Shown here piece by piece: positions 1 through 9,500 of a stretch of DNA of 64,000 nt. The notes under the pieces are model-generated. The model saw only the letters and a list, made by a program, of their open reading frames with translations, made no database searches and was not told the origin of the DNA. The stretch lies in contig NZ_JARVKW010000012.1 in the NCBI RefSeq assembly GCF_029813775.1, positions 107,598 to 171,597 on the forward strand. Direction: 5' to 3'. The position numbers were made by a program, and so were the translations under genes. This DNA comes from Streptomyces sp. DH24 (GTDB lineage: Bacteria > Actinomycetota > Actinomycetes > Streptomycetales > Streptomycetaceae). Each line of letters opens with the position of its first letter. Within the stretch, counting starts at the first letter, position 1.

Positions 1-167
1 CCTACGGCGCCGACGAGAACACGGGCGTCAGGATCGTGATCGCGGTTCTCGCGCTCGCCGTCATCGTGGGCGCGGTCTACGTCTCCAAGCGGCGCGGGAT
101 CGCCATGGGTGACGAAGACGACGCCGGATCGGAGCCCAAGTCGGCCGACCCGGCGGTGGTTTCCTAG
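1..167 (+). CDS. C-terminal end of a membrane protein, possibly H+-pyrophosphatase HppA (partial)
   Basis: Only the last 54 or so codons are present, read in the frame starting at base 3 and ending at TAG 165-167. They hold one hydrophobic segment (IVIAVLALAVIVGAVYV) followed by a basic stop (SKRRG) and an acidic, disordered tail. This shape, together with the downstream order lipoprotein, methyltransferase, topA, recalls the C-terminus of the actinobacterial membrane-bound proton pyrophosphatase. The identification rests on remembered gene order and tail shape only, because the catalytic part lies outside the window. A strong hairpin follows at 208-245, so the gene appears to end its transcription unit. 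Confidence 0.4.
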   Translation, partial: YGADENTGVRIVIAVLALAVIVGAVYVSKRRGIAMGDEDDAGSEPKSADPAVVS

Positions 168-207
168 CGGCCGGGCCCGGGAACGGGGCGAGTCCCCAGC
201 TCAAGGT

Positions 208-245
208 GCGGGCGGGCGGCGCGCGTTGTCGCGTCGCCCGCCCGC
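208..245 (+). terminator. Strong 16-bp hairpin terminator
   Basis: The arms 208-223 and 230-245 pair over 16 bp with a single G-U wobble around the loop CGTTGT. The hairpin sits 41 bases after the stop of the partial membrane gene. There is no long T-run, which is usual for Streptomyces terminators. Confidence 0.7.
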
Positions 246-390
246 TCCTGTGCCTTCACACCGGCGTCGTGAGCCTTCTCTCGCTTGGTGCAAATGGCTT
301 CAATAAGGTCATAACGGATGCCCGGCATGCGTTTGTCGCCCATGTGGCGTGTATGTTCCGGGGCCGAGAGCCATGGAAGGGACCAAACCG

Positions 391-960
391 GTGAACAAGA
401 AGCTCGCGGCCGCACTGTCCGGCGGTGCGGTACTGGTACTGGCGCTGACGGGTTGCGGCAGCGACGAAAACGAAGAGCTGAACTCCTGGGCCAAGCAGGT
501 CTGCGACGCGGTGCAGCCGCAGGCCAAGAAGATCGCGTCGGCCAACGCCGCGATCCAGAAGGAGACCTCGGACAACAGCACGCCGGAAGAGGTCCAGAAG
601 ACCGATTCGAAGGCCTTCCAGGACATGTCCGAGGCCTACAAGGCGATCGGTGCCGCCGTCGACCGGGCAGGGGCCCCGAACGTCGAGAACGGCGAGAAGA
701 AGCAGAAGGACGCGGTGAAGGAGCTCAACAGCATCTCCACCTCCTACGCCTCCCTGAAGAAGCAGGTCGACGCGCTCGACACCAAGGACCAGGCGAAGTT
801 CGCCGACGGCCTCAAGGACGTCGCCGCCGAACTGGACAAGCTCAGCAAGAGCGGCAACAACGCCCTGAAGACGCTGGAGGAGGGCGAGGTCGGCGAGGCC
901 ATGGGCAAGCAGGCCAGCTGCAAGTCGGCCACCGCGTCGGCGTCCGCCACCAAGAGCTGA
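391..960 (+). CDS. Small secreted lipoprotein, unknown function
   Basis: A 189-residue protein with a type II signal peptide: KK near the N-terminus, a hydrophobic stretch, then the lipobox LTGC with the lipid-modified cysteine at residue 22. The mature part is charged, helical and rich in Lys, Glu and Ala, with two further cysteines, and carries no enzyme motif I recognise. I chose GTG 391 because GAAGGGA (376-382) lies 8 bases upstream. The in-frame ATGs at 349 and 373 would add residues in front of the signal peptide and have no ribosome site. It should be anchored on the outer face of the membrane. It stands alone between two strong hairpins (208-245 and 978-1015). Confidence 0.75.
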   Translation: MNKKLAAALSGGAVLVLALTGCGSDENEELNSWAKQVCDAVQPQAKKIASANAAIQKETSDNSTPEEVQKTDSKAFQDMSEAYKAIGAAVDRAGAPNVENGEKKQKDAVKELNSISTSYASLKKQVDALDTKDQAKFADGLKDVAAELDKLSKSGNNALKTLEEGEVGEAMGKQASCKSATASASATKS

Positions 961-977
961 CCGCCCGTCGGCACCCC

Positions 978-1015
978 GTCGGCTCCCCGGCACGCGCGTG
1001 TGCCGGGGAGCCGAC
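978..1015 (+). terminator. Perfect 16-bp hairpin terminator
   Basis: The arms 978-993 (GTCGGCTCCCCGGCAC) and 1000-1015 are perfect inverted copies with a 6-base loop. It starts 17 bases after the lipoprotein stop and separates that gene from the methyltransferase. Confidence 0.8.
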
Positions 1016-1092
1016 GCGCACGGGTGCGATGCGTGTGCCGGGAGGCCGACGCGCTCGCGCGCGATGTCAGTGGGAGCGGACACAATGGGGTC

Positions 1093-2613
1093 GTGAGTAA
1101 CGCCACCCTGTCCCCGCTGCCCTCCGCCGACCGACCCGAGACCGCCGCCCGGCTGCGTGACGCCCTGCTCGGGGCATCCTTCACCGCCGACGGACTGCTC
1201 GACCTGCTCGGCGCCCCCGCCTACGCGGCACTGGCGCGCAGCGAGACCGTGCCCGCGCTCCGGGCGACCCGCGGGGACGCGCCGCTGGAGACGCTCGTCC
1301 GGCTGTTCCTGCTCCAGCAGCCGGTGCCGCACGCCCGCGTGGCGGACGTCCTGCCCGTCGACGCGTGCCTGGAAGCCGGCTGGCTGGTGCGCACGGGCGG
1401 CGACGAGCTCGCCGCGAGCGTGGACGTACGGCCGTACGGCGGGCCCGGCGGCGAGGACTGGTTCATCGTGTCCGACCTCGGGTGTGCCGTCGGCGGCGCG
1501 GGCGGCATCGGCAGCCGCGACGAGGGCGTGGTCCTCGGTGTCGGCGGCGCCTCCACGACCCTGGCCGGCATCACCGTCCGTACGCCCGTCGCCGCCGCGC
1601 TCGACCTCGGCACCGGGTCCGGCATCCAGGCGCTGCACGCCTCCCGGCACGCCACGCGCGTGACGGCCACCGATGTGAACCCGCGCGCCCTGCACATCAC
1701 CGCGCTCACGCTGGCGCTGTCCGGCGCCCCGGCCGCCGACCTGCGCGAGGGCTCGCTGTTCGAGCCGGTCCGGGAGGACGAGACGTACGACCTGATCGTG
1801 TCGAACCCGCCGTTCGTGATCTCGCCCGGCGCCCGGCTCACCTACCGCGACGGCGGAATGGGCGGGGACGATCTGTGCCGCACGCTCGTTCAGCAGGCGG
1901 GGGACCGGCTGACCGAGGGCGGGTTCGCGCAGTTCCTCGCCAACTGGCAGCACGTCGAGGGGGAGGACTGGCAGGACAGACTCAGGTCGTGGGTGCCGCG
2001 CGGCTGCGACGCGTGGATCGTGCAGCGCGAGGTGCAGGACGTCACGCAGTACGCCGAGCTGTGGCTCAGGGACGCCGGCGACCACCGGGCCGACCCGGTC
2101 GAGTACCAGGCGCGGTACGACGCGTGGCTGGACGAGTTCGAGGCGCGCAAGGTGAAGGCGGTGGGCTTCGGCTGGATCACGCTGCGCAGGACCGGGTCCG
2201 CCGTGCCGTCGGTCACCGCCGAGGAGTGGCCGCATCCGGTGGAGCAGCCGCTCGGCGACGCGGTGCGGGCGCACTTCTCCCGCCTCGACTATCTGCGGAC
2301 GCACGACGACGCGGCCCTCCTCGAACAGCACTTCCGGCTCGCCGACGAGGTCGTGCAGGAACAGGTAGGGCTGCCCGGAGCCGAGGACCCGGAGCACGTC
2401 GTGCTGCGGCAGAACCGCGGCATGCGCCGGGCCACCAGGGTCGACACGGTCGGCGCGGGTTTCGCGGGCGTCTGCGACGGCTCGATGAGCGCGGGCCGCA
2501 TCCTGGACGCCATCGCCCAACTGCTCGGTGAGGACCCGGTGCTGCTGCGGGACCGCACGCCCGCGCAGATCCGGCTGCTGGTGGAGCAGGGGTTCCTGGT
2601 GCCGGTGGGGTGA
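1093..2613 (+). CDS. SAM-dependent methyltransferase of the N6-adenine/N5-glutamine (NPPF) class
   Basis: A 506-residue protein with an N-terminal helical region of about 160 residues, followed by a class I Rossmann methyltransferase domain. Motif I is LDLGTGSG at about residues 170-177 and the catalytic NPPF motif is at about 238-241. NPPF is typical of enzymes that methylate glutamine side chains (PrmC) or exocyclic amines in rRNA (RlmG, RsmC). The N-terminal extension and C-terminal tail place it in an actinobacterial subgroup whose substrate I do not know. I chose GTG 1093. A CACAAT hexamer six bases upstream could be the -10 of a leaderless transcript, and no Shine-Dalgarno is visible. 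An upstream in-frame ATG at 1000 would run through the terminator hairpin. Confidence 0.8.
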   Translation: MSNATLSPLPSADRPETAARLRDALLGASFTADGLLDLLGAPAYAALARSETVPALRATRGDAPLETLVRLFLLQQPVPHARVADVLPVDACLEAGWLVRTGGDELAASVDVRPYGGPGGEDWFIVSDLGCAVGGAGGIGSRDEGVVLGVGGASTTLAGITVRTPVAAALDLGTGSGIQALHASRHATRVTATDVNPRALHITALTLALSGAPAADLREGSLFEPVREDETYDLIVSNPPFVISPGARLTYRDGGMGGDDLCRTLVQQAGDRLTEGGFAQFLANWQHVEGEDWQDRLRSWVPRGCDAWIVQREVQDVTQYAELWLRDAGDHRADPVEYQARYDAWLDEFEARKVKAVGFGWITLRRTGSAVPSVTAEEWPHPVEQPLGDAVRAHFSRLDYLRTHDDAALLEQHFRLADEVVQEQVGLPGAEDPEHVVLRQNRGMRRATRVDTVGAGFAGVCDGSMSAGRILDAIAQLLGEDPVLLRDRTPAQIRLLVEQGFLVPVG

Positions 2614-2954
2614 CGTTCCGCGCGCACCGTGACCCGCGCGGGGGCGGCCCGCGGGTGGTGTGACGCAGACGCAGGTGGCGCGGGCGGCGCCCACGCGCCG
2701 CGGACCGCACGGCGGCGAATTCGCGCCGACCTGGCCGCGTGGCCGGAGTGATACCCGCGACACGGGAGCCGGACGGGAGTGACCGGTATCTCGTGTCCGG
2801 CAAGATCGTCCGCGCCGGACCGCGGTGGGCGGGAAGCGGGCGGGCCGGGGCACACCGGTGCGGCGTTCACCTCGGGTTCGCCCGGCTGCCGCCCGCGCGT
2901 GTCACTCTCGCGTCGCTGGGCACTCACGGACGGGAGAAAAGGGGCGCGGAAACC
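2614..2954. other. Intergenic stretch, no gene seen
   Basis: These 341 bases lie between the methyltransferase and a small membrane protein. A weak hairpin (ACCCGCG 2632-2638 with CGCGGGT 2650-2656) may end the methyltransferase transcript. The open frames that cross it lack a ribosome site and look like high-GC background. Confidence 0.5.
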
Positions 2955-3152
2955 ATGGAGAGCGGACCGGCGATCTTCTCCGGAATCGTGTTCGCCCTGT
3001 TCGGAAGCGGTCTGGCGGTGTGGACCGCCGCTCGGCTCCGGCAGCGGCGCCCCGTCGTCCACGGTGTGAACCCCGTCGCATCGGCGACCGTCGCGAGCGT
3101 CGCCGCGCTGCTCGCGCTCGCTGTCGGAACGTGGTGCTTCAGCCGTCTGTGA
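2955..3152 (+). CDS. Small two-helix membrane protein, unknown
   Basis: A 65-residue protein with two predicted transmembrane segments (about residues 7-24 and 42-60) joined by a basic loop containing RLRQRR, which suggests a cytoplasmic loop. The ATG at 2955 is the natural start, because the frame upstream reads as arginine- and proline-rich noise. There is no good Shine-Dalgarno, only GCGGA a few bases upstream. I recognise no family. It sits alone just upstream of the topA promoter region. Confidence 0.55.
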   Translation: MESGPAIFSGIVFALFGSGLAVWTAARLRQRRPVVHGVNPVASATVASVAALLALAVGTWCFSRL

Positions 3153-3180
3153 GCGGCGTCGGCGGCCCCGGTCGAGGAGC

Positions 3181-3210
3181 GGACCGGATCTTCTGAAGGA
3201 TCACCGGTCC
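3181..3210 (+). terminator. Hairpin behind the small membrane gene
   Basis: GGACCGG 3181-3187 pairs with CCGGTCC 3204-3210, and the inner ATC/GAT can extend the stem across a two-base bulge. It follows the stop of the small membrane gene by 28 bases. It is a modest hairpin without a T-run. Confidence 0.4.
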
Positions 3211-3289
3211 GATAAATGGGAGACGAAGCTCCGGATAGCGTCGAACGGGCTGGTCGGCACTCCGGGCGGCAGGAATGGTGGTAGTCGGG

Positions 3290-3330
3290 TTACCGTTCGA
3301 GTGGCCGTTGCGGGCTTTTACCGTTTGACA
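3290..3330 (+). promoter_or_regulatory. Direct repeat and -35-like box in the topA upstream region
   Basis: TTACCGTTCGA (3290-3300) and TTACCGTTTGA (3318-3328) are near-identical, 28 bases apart. The second overlaps a consensus-like TTGACA (3325-3330) about 100 bases before topA. A third partial copy, TACCGT, lies at 3343-3348. topA transcription is known to respond to supercoiling in Streptomyces. That these repeats are promoter parts is my inference. Confidence 0.35.
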
Positions 3331-3431
3331 CGGGGGCGGGAGGTACCGTCACACTCCGCAGCGTCAGCACGACCCGCCCCCGGGAATCAAGGCCTGGGGA
3401 GACCCAGCGTCGACCGGAGAGAAGAGCGAAG

Positions 3432-6251
3432 TTGTCCCCGACCAGCGAGACCGCGAACGGCGGCCGCCGACTCGTCATCGTCGAGTCGCCTGCCAAGGCG
3501 AAGACGATCAAGGGCTATCTCGGCCCTGGATACATCGTCGAGGCGAGCGTCGGGCATATTCGCGACCTCCCCAACGGCGCTGCCGAGGTTCCCGACAAGT
3601 ACACCGGTGAGGTCCGCCGCCTCGGTGTGGACGTCGAACACGACTTCCAGCCGATCTATGTGGTCAACGCCGACAAGAAGGCGCAGGTCAAGAAGCTCAA
3701 GGACCTGCTGAAGGAATCCGACGAGCTCTTCCTCGCCACCGATGAGGACCGGGAGGGCGAGGCGATCGCCTGGCACCTCCAGGAAGTCCTCAAGCCCAAG
3801 ATTCCCGTGAAGCGCATGGTGTTCCACGAGATCACCAAGGACGCGATCCGGGAGGCCGTGGCCAACCCGCGGCAGCTCAACCAGAAGCTGGTCGACGCCC
3901 AGGAGACCCGCCGCATCCTCGACCGCCTCTACGGCTACGAGGTCTCGCCGGTCCTGTGGAAGAAGGTCATGCCGCGCCTGTCGGCCGGCCGTGTCCAGTC
4001 CGTCGCGACCCGGCTCGTGGTCGAGCGGGAACGCGAGCGCATCGCCTTTCGTTCTGCCGAGTACTGGGACCTGACGGGCACCTTCGCGACCGGCCGCGCC
4101 GGGGACTCGTCGGACCCGTCGTCGCTGGTCGCCCGCCTCCAGACCGTCGACGGCAGGCGGGTCGCGCAGGGCCGCGACTTCGACTCCCTGGGACAACTGA
4201 AAAGCGCGAACACCCTCCACCTCGACGAGGCGAACGCCCGCGCCCTGGCCGCCGCCCTGGAGAACACGCGGTTCGCGGTCCGCTCCGTCGAGTCCAAGCC
4301 GTACCGCCGCTCGCCGTACGCCCCGTTCCGTACGACGACGCTGCAGCAGGAGGCCAGCCGCAAGCTCGGCTTCGGCGCGAAGGCCACGATGCAGGTCGCG
4401 CAGAAGCTGTACGAGAACGGCTACATCACCTACATGCGTACGGACTCCACGACCCTGAGCGAGACGGCCGTCGCGGCCGCCCGCGCCCAGGTCACGCAGC
4501 TGTACGGCGCCGACTACCTGCCGCCGCAGCCCCGTACGTACGCCGGCAAGGTCAAGAACGCGCAGGAGGCGCACGAGGCGATCCGTCCCTCGGGCGACCG
4601 GTTCCGCACGCCCGCCGAGACCGGCCTGACCGGTGACCAGTTCAAGCTGTACGAACTGATCTGGAAGCGGACCGTCGCCTCCCAGATGAAGGACGCCACC
4701 GGCAACAGCGTCACCGTGAAGATCGGCGGCACCGCCTCCGACGGCCGGGACGTCGAGTTCAGCGCGTCCGGCAAGACGATCACCTTCCACGGCTTCCTCA
4801 AGGCATACGTCGAGGGCGCCGACGACCCGAACGCCGAGCTGGACGACCGCGAGCGCCGGCTGCCGCAGGTCGCCGAGGGCGACGCGCTGACGGCCGAGGA
4901 GGTCACGGTCGACGGGCACGCCACCAAGCCCCCGGCCCGCTACACCGAGGCCAGCCTCGTCAAGGAGCTCGAAGAGCGCGAGATCGGCCGTCCGTCGACG
5001 TACGCGTCGATCATCGGCACGATCCTCGACCGCGGCTACGTGTTCAAGAAGGGCACGGCCCTCGTGCCGTCCTTCCTGTCCTTCGCCGTGGTCAACCTCC
5101 TGGAGAAGCACTTCGGCCGGCTCGTCGACTACGACTTCACCGCCAGGATGGAGGACGACCTCGACCGCATCGCCCGCGGCGAGGCCCAGGCCGTGCCGTG
5201 GCTGAAGCGCTTCTACTTCGGCGAGGGCCCGGACCACGCCGGCGGCGCGGCCGACGCCGGCAACGGCGACGGGGACCACCTCGGCGGCCTCAAGGAACTC
5301 GTGACCGACCTGGGCGCGATCGACGCCCGCGAGGTGTCGTCGTTCCCGGTCGGCGACGACATCGTGCTGCGCGTCGGCCGCTACGGTCCGTACATCGAGC
5401 GGGGCGAGAAGGACACCGAGCAGCACCAGCGCGCGGACATCCCCGAGGACCTGGCGCCCGACGAGCTGACCGTCGAGCTGGCCGAGGAACTGCTCGCGAA
5501 GCCGAGCGGCGACTACGAACTGGGCACCGATCCGAAGACCGGCCACACGATCGTCGCCAAGGACGGCCGCTACGGCCCGTACGTCACGGAGGTCCTCCCC
5601 GAGGGCACCCCCAAGACGGGCAAGAACGCCGTCAAGCCGCGCACGGCCTCCCTCTTCAAGTCGATGTCGCTGGACACGGTGACCCTGGAGGACGCGCTGA
5701 AGCTGATGTCGCTGCCGCGCGTCGTCGGCACCGACCCCGAGGGCCAGGAGATCACCGCGCAGAACGGCCGCTACGGCCCCTACCTGAAGAAGGGGACGGA
5801 CTCGCGGTCCCTGCAGTCCGAGGACCAGCTCTTCACGATCACGCTGGAAGAGGCGCTGGCGATCTACGCCCAGCCCAAGCAGCGCGGTCGCGCCGCGGCC
5901 AAGCCGCCGCTGAAGGAGCTGGGCACCGACCCGGTCAGCGAGAAGCCGGTCGTGGTCAAGGACGGCCGCTTCGGCCCGTACGTCACCGACGGGGAGACCA
6001 ACGCGACCCTGCGCTCCGGCGACAGCGTCGAGACGATCACCCCCGAGCGCGGCTTCGAGCTGCTCGCCGAGAAGCGGGCCAAGGGCCCCGCCAAGAAGAC
6101 GGCGAAGAAGGCCACCACCAAGAAGACCGCCGCGAAGAAGGCGCCGGCCAAGAAGACGGCCGCCGCGAAGAAGACGACGGCCGCCAAGAAGACCACGGCG
6201 AAGAAGACGGCCGCGAAGAAGGCCACGGCGGCCAAGCCGTCCGAGGACTGA
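3432..6251 (+). CDS. topA: DNA topoisomerase I (type IA)
   Basis: A 939-residue enzyme that relaxes negative supercoils by single-strand passage. The TOPRIM domain starts the protein (VIVESPAKAKTIKGYLG, with the acidic DEDREGEAIAWH further on). The catalytic tyrosine is in YMRTDSTTL at Tyr334. The C-terminal half carries four repeats with the signature GR(Y/F)GPY, at about 5380, 5570, 5770 and 5970. It has no cysteine zinc ribbons, as in other actinobacteria. The last 55 or so residues are a Lys/Ala tail (KKTAKKATTKK-like repeats), which in Streptomyces and mycobacteria increases DNA affinity and processivity. The start is TTG 3432 behind GGAGAGAAG. It appears monocistronic, with a terminator at 6508-6534. 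The stop codon is directly followed by a tandem repeat (6263-6413). Confidence 0.97.
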   Translation: MSPTSETANGGRRLVIVESPAKAKTIKGYLGPGYIVEASVGHIRDLPNGAAEVPDKYTGEVRRLGVDVEHDFQPIYVVNADKKAQVKKLKDLLKESDELFLATDEDREGEAIAWHLQEVLKPKIPVKRMVFHEITKDAIREAVANPRQLNQKLVDAQETRRILDRLYGYEVSPVLWKKVMPRLSAGRVQSVATRLVVERERERIAFRSAEYWDLTGTFATGRAGDSSDPSSLVARLQTVDGRRVAQGRDFDSLGQLKSANTLHLDEANARALAAALENTRFAVRSVESKPYRRSPYAPFRTTTLQQEASRKLGFGAKATMQVAQKLYENGYITYMRTDSTTLSETAVAAARAQVTQLYGADYLPPQPRTYAGKVKNAQEAHEAIRPSGDRFRTPAETGLTGDQFKLYELIWKRTVASQMKDATGNSVTVKIGGTASDGRDVEFSASGKTITFHGFLKAYVEGADDPNAELDDRERRLPQVAEGDALTAEEVTVDGHATKPPARYTEASLVKELEEREIGRPSTYASIIGTILDRGYVFKKGTALVPSFLSFAVVNLLEKHFGRLVDYDFTARMEDDLDRIARGEAQAVPWLKRFYFGEGPDHAGGAADAGNGDGDHLGGLKELVTDLGAIDAREVSSFPVGDDIVLRVGRYGPYIERGEKDTEQHQRADIPEDLAPDELTVELAEELLAKPSGDYELGTDPKTGHTIVAKDGRYGPYVTEVLPEGTPKTGKNAVKPRTASLFKSMSLDTVTLEDALKLMSLPRVVGTDPEGQEITAQNGRYGPYLKKGTDSRSLQSEDQLFTITLEEALAIYAQPKQRGRAAAKPPLKELGTDPVSEKPVVVKDGRFGPYVTDGETNATLRSGDSVETITPERGFELLAEKRAKGPAKKTAKKATTKKTAAKKAPAKKTAAAKKTTAAKKTTAKKTAAKKATAAKPSED

Positions 6252-6262
6252 ACGACCGCCAG

Positions 6263-6413
6263 ACGTCCGAGGACCAGAGGACCACGGGGACGTCCGAGGG
6301 CCACAGGGCCACGGAAACGTCCGAGGGTCATAGGACCACGGGGACGTCCGAGGGCCACAGGGCCACGGAAACGTCCGAGGGCCATAGGACCACGGGGACG
6401 TCCGAGGACTGAA
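6263..6413 (+). repeat. 27-bp tandem array (5.6 copies) immediately after topA
   Basis: Units begin with ACGTCCGAGG at 6263, 6290, 6317, 6344 and 6371, with a partial unit from 6398. Odd and even units alternate in two versions, ending GGACCACGGGG or GGCCACGGAA, so there is a 54-bp higher-order period. The final partial unit, TCCGAGGACTGAACG, exactly repeats the topA terminus at 6240-6254. This suggests that the array grew by duplication of the gene end. The unit is 9 codons, so frames stay open through it. Confidence 0.9.
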
Positions 6414-6507
6414 CGGCCATCAGGAAGACCGGGTCCGGGGGCGGTGAAGTCCTCGCCCGGCGGGCGGAGTTCGACTCCTCCCGATACGCGGAGTTCGCAA
6501 AACGAAC

Positions 6508-6534
6508 GCCCCGGCGCCTCTTCGGTGCCGGGGC
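6508..6534 (+). terminator. topA terminator
   Basis: GCCCCGGC (6508-6515) pairs with GCCGGGGC (6527-6534). An inner CC/GG closes on a UCUUC-type loop. It lies between topA with its repeat array and the next gene. Confidence 0.75.
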
Positions 6535-6579
6535 GGCCGTACGTTCGGACGGGGGCCCCGGGCTGTCGGTGCGGCCCGA

Positions 6580-6591
6580 TAGGCTGAAAGC
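6580..6591 (+). promoter_or_regulatory. -10 box for a leaderless start (MFS-thymidylate kinase)
   Basis: TAGGCT (6580-6585) lies exactly six bases before ATG 6592, and there is no Shine-Dalgarno. This is the TAnnnT-N6-ATG layout of leaderless actinobacterial transcripts. No clear -35 is seen. Confidence 0.5.
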
Positions 6592-9500
6592 ATGACGCGA
6601 GCCGAGCAGCCAGCCGAGCAGCCAACGGCCCTTCACCCGGCCCCCGACGACGCACTGGTCGCGGACTCCCGCGAGCGCGCCGTCCGCGCACTGCTGCGCC
6701 AGCCGCAGCTGAAGCGGTTGTGGAGCGCACAGCTCGTGGGAGGTGCCGGCGACACTCTCGCCCTCCTCGTCCTGGTCGTCCTCGTCCTGCAGACGGCGAT
6801 CGCCGAGGGCTCCTTCGGGGGCGGCTACCGGGGCGTGGCGTTCGCAGTGGCGACCGTTTTCGGAGTGCGCATCCTCGCGACGCTGATCTTCGGAGCGGTC
6901 CTCCTCGGCCCGCTCACGTCGCTGACCTCGGCCGACGGTCCCCTCGACCGCCGCTGGACGATGGTCGGCGCGGACGGGCTGCGGGCCGCGCTGCTGATCG
7001 TCGCGCCGCTGTGGATCGACTGGATGCCGGACGACGCCCTTGCCGCCCTCCTCGTCACCGCCTTCGTCACCGGTGTCGCCGAGCGGTTCTGGGGAGTGTG
7101 CCGCGAGAGCGCCGCGCCGGCCCTGCTGCCGGCCCCGCCCCCGGAGGGCGCGACGGTACGGCCGCTGCCGGACCACATGGACGCCCTGCGCCGCCTGTCG
7201 CTGCGCACGGGTTTCGTGGCCATACCTCTCGCGGGCGCCGCGCTGGTCGTCGCCGGACTGCTGAACAACCTGCTCGGTGCCGGCATCGCCTGGTTCGACC
7301 AGCACCAGGCGGCCCTCGCCTCGTACGTCGCGGCAGGAATGTTCGCCGCGTCCCTGTCCGTCCTGACGTTCCTTGAGCTGCCCGGCACGCGCACGCCGCG
7401 CGCGCGGTCGCCGCTGGAGGGCCTGCGCCGCCCGAGGTCGGCCGCCGGAGCCGACAAGGGCCGCACCGGTGCGATACCACTGCTGGTCCTGGCCTGCGCG
7501 GCCGTCGCGGGCGCGGTGGCCGCCGCGGTCGGCGTGACCGTGCTGCACGCCAAGGACCTGGGCGGCGGCCCCGTCCTGTTCGGCCTGCTGGTGCTCGCGC
7601 TGACCGGCGGCGTCGTCGTCGGCATCCGCACGGCGCCCGCCGTCCTGCCCACACTGTCCAGGCGGCGGCTCCTCGCGCTCGCCATCGCCGCCACCGGCGT
7701 CGCGCTGCTGGCGGCGGGCCTCGTCCCGGACGTCACCAGCGTCGTGGTGATCCTCGCGCTGGCCGGCGTCGGCGCGGGCGTGGCCGCCAACACCGGGCAC
7801 ACCCTGCTCGACCAGGAGACCGAGACGCAGCGGCGCGCACGGATCACCGGGCACCTGCACGCGGTCGCACGGGTCTTCGTGGCGCTCGGCGCGGTGATCG
7901 CCCCCGTGGTGGCCGCGGGCATCGGGCCCCACCGGCTGGAGAACGGCAAGTTCGTGTTCGCGCACGGCGGTGCCGCGTTCACGCTGATGCTGGTCGGCGC
8001 GCTGCTGCTGCCGGTGGCCGCGCTGGTGCTGGCCAAGGTCGACGACCGCTCCGGCGTGCCGCTGCGGCACGACCTGCGGGACGCGGTCCTCGGCGGCGAC
8101 GACCCGGAGCCCGCGCCCGCCGCGTCCGGCTTCTTCATCGCCCTGGAGGGCGGTGACGGCGCCGGCAAGTCCACCCAGGCCGAGGCGCTCGCCGAGTGGA
8201 TCAGGTCCAAGGGCCACGAGGTCGTGCTCACCCGCGAGCCGGGCGCGACGCCGGTCGGCAAGCGGCTGCGCTCCATCCTGCTGGACGTCTCCAGCGCCGG
8301 CCTCTCGCACCGCGCCGAAGCCCTGCTGTACGCGGCCGACCGCGCGGAGCACGTGGACACCGTCGTACGGCCCGCGCTGGAGCGTGGCGCGGTGGTGATC
8401 TCCGACCGGTACATCGACTCCTCGGTGGCCTACCAGGGCGCGGGCCGCGACCTGTCTCCGACCGAGATCGCCCGCATCAACCGCTGGGCGACCAACGGGC
8501 TCGTCCCGAACCTGACCGTGCTGCTGGACGTCGCCCCCGAGACCGCCCGCGAGCGGTTCACCGAGGCGCCGGACCGGCTGGAGTCGGAGCCCGCCGAGTT
8601 CCACGCGCGTGTGCGCTCCGGTTTCCTCACGCTGGCCGCGGCCGACCCCGGGCGCTACCTGGTGGTGGACGCCGGCCAGGAGCCCGAGGCCGTCACCGCC
8701 GTCGTCCGGCACCGGCTCGACCAGGTGCTGCCGCTGTCCGAGGCCGAGATCAAGGCCCGCGAGGAGGCTCGCCGGAAGGCCGAGGAGGAGGCCCGGCGCA
8801 AGGCGGAGGAAGAGGCGCGTCGCAAGGCCGAGGAGGAGCGCCTGGAGCGCGAGCGCCAGGAGCAGCTGGCCCGGCTGCGTGCCGAGGAGGAGGAGCGCAA
8901 GCGGCGCGAGCTGGAGGAGGCGCAGCGTCGCGAGGCAGAGCGGCAGGCGGAGGAGGCCCGGCAGCGGGCCGAGGAGGCGCGCCGCAAGGCGGAGGAGGAG
9001 CGGGCCCGGCTGCTCGCCGAGGAGAAGGCGCGCGCCGAGGAGGAAGCCCGGCGCAAGGCCGAGGAGGACCGGCGCCGCAAGCAGGCCGAGGAAGAGGCGC
9101 GGCTGCGTGCCGAGGCCGAGGCGCTGCGCCTGGAGAAGCAGCGGAAGGCCGAGGAGGCGCTGCTGCGCGCCGAGGAGGCCCGGCGCCAGGCGGAACAGGC
9201 GGCGGCCGCGGCAGCGGCGGGACCGAAGCCGACGGCGCCCGAGGCGGCGCGGACGTCCCGGTCGGCGGCAGCGCCGGACGCGACGACCGTGCCGACGCCG
9301 GTCGTCGGGCCGGGCGAGGACACCACGGTGCTGCGGCCGGTCCGCGACGAGCGTGACCAGCGGCGCGGTGCGGGGCGGGTCTCCGAGTCCGAGGTGACCA
9401 CGGAGCTGCCGAAGCCGGTGCCGCCGGGCGCCGCCGACGAGACCGCGGTCCTGCCGCAGGTGCCGGGCGCCGTCGACGAGACGGCCGTACTGCCGCCGGT

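Noticed and set aside
256..2853. An 865-codon minus-strand open frame at the left end
   Set aside because: It is antisense to the lipoprotein and methyltransferase genes and contains both terminator hairpins. Composition is non-protein-like.
6263..6413. The topA-proximal array as a CRISPR
   Set aside because: Units are directly head-to-tail without unique spacers, and no cas gene is near.
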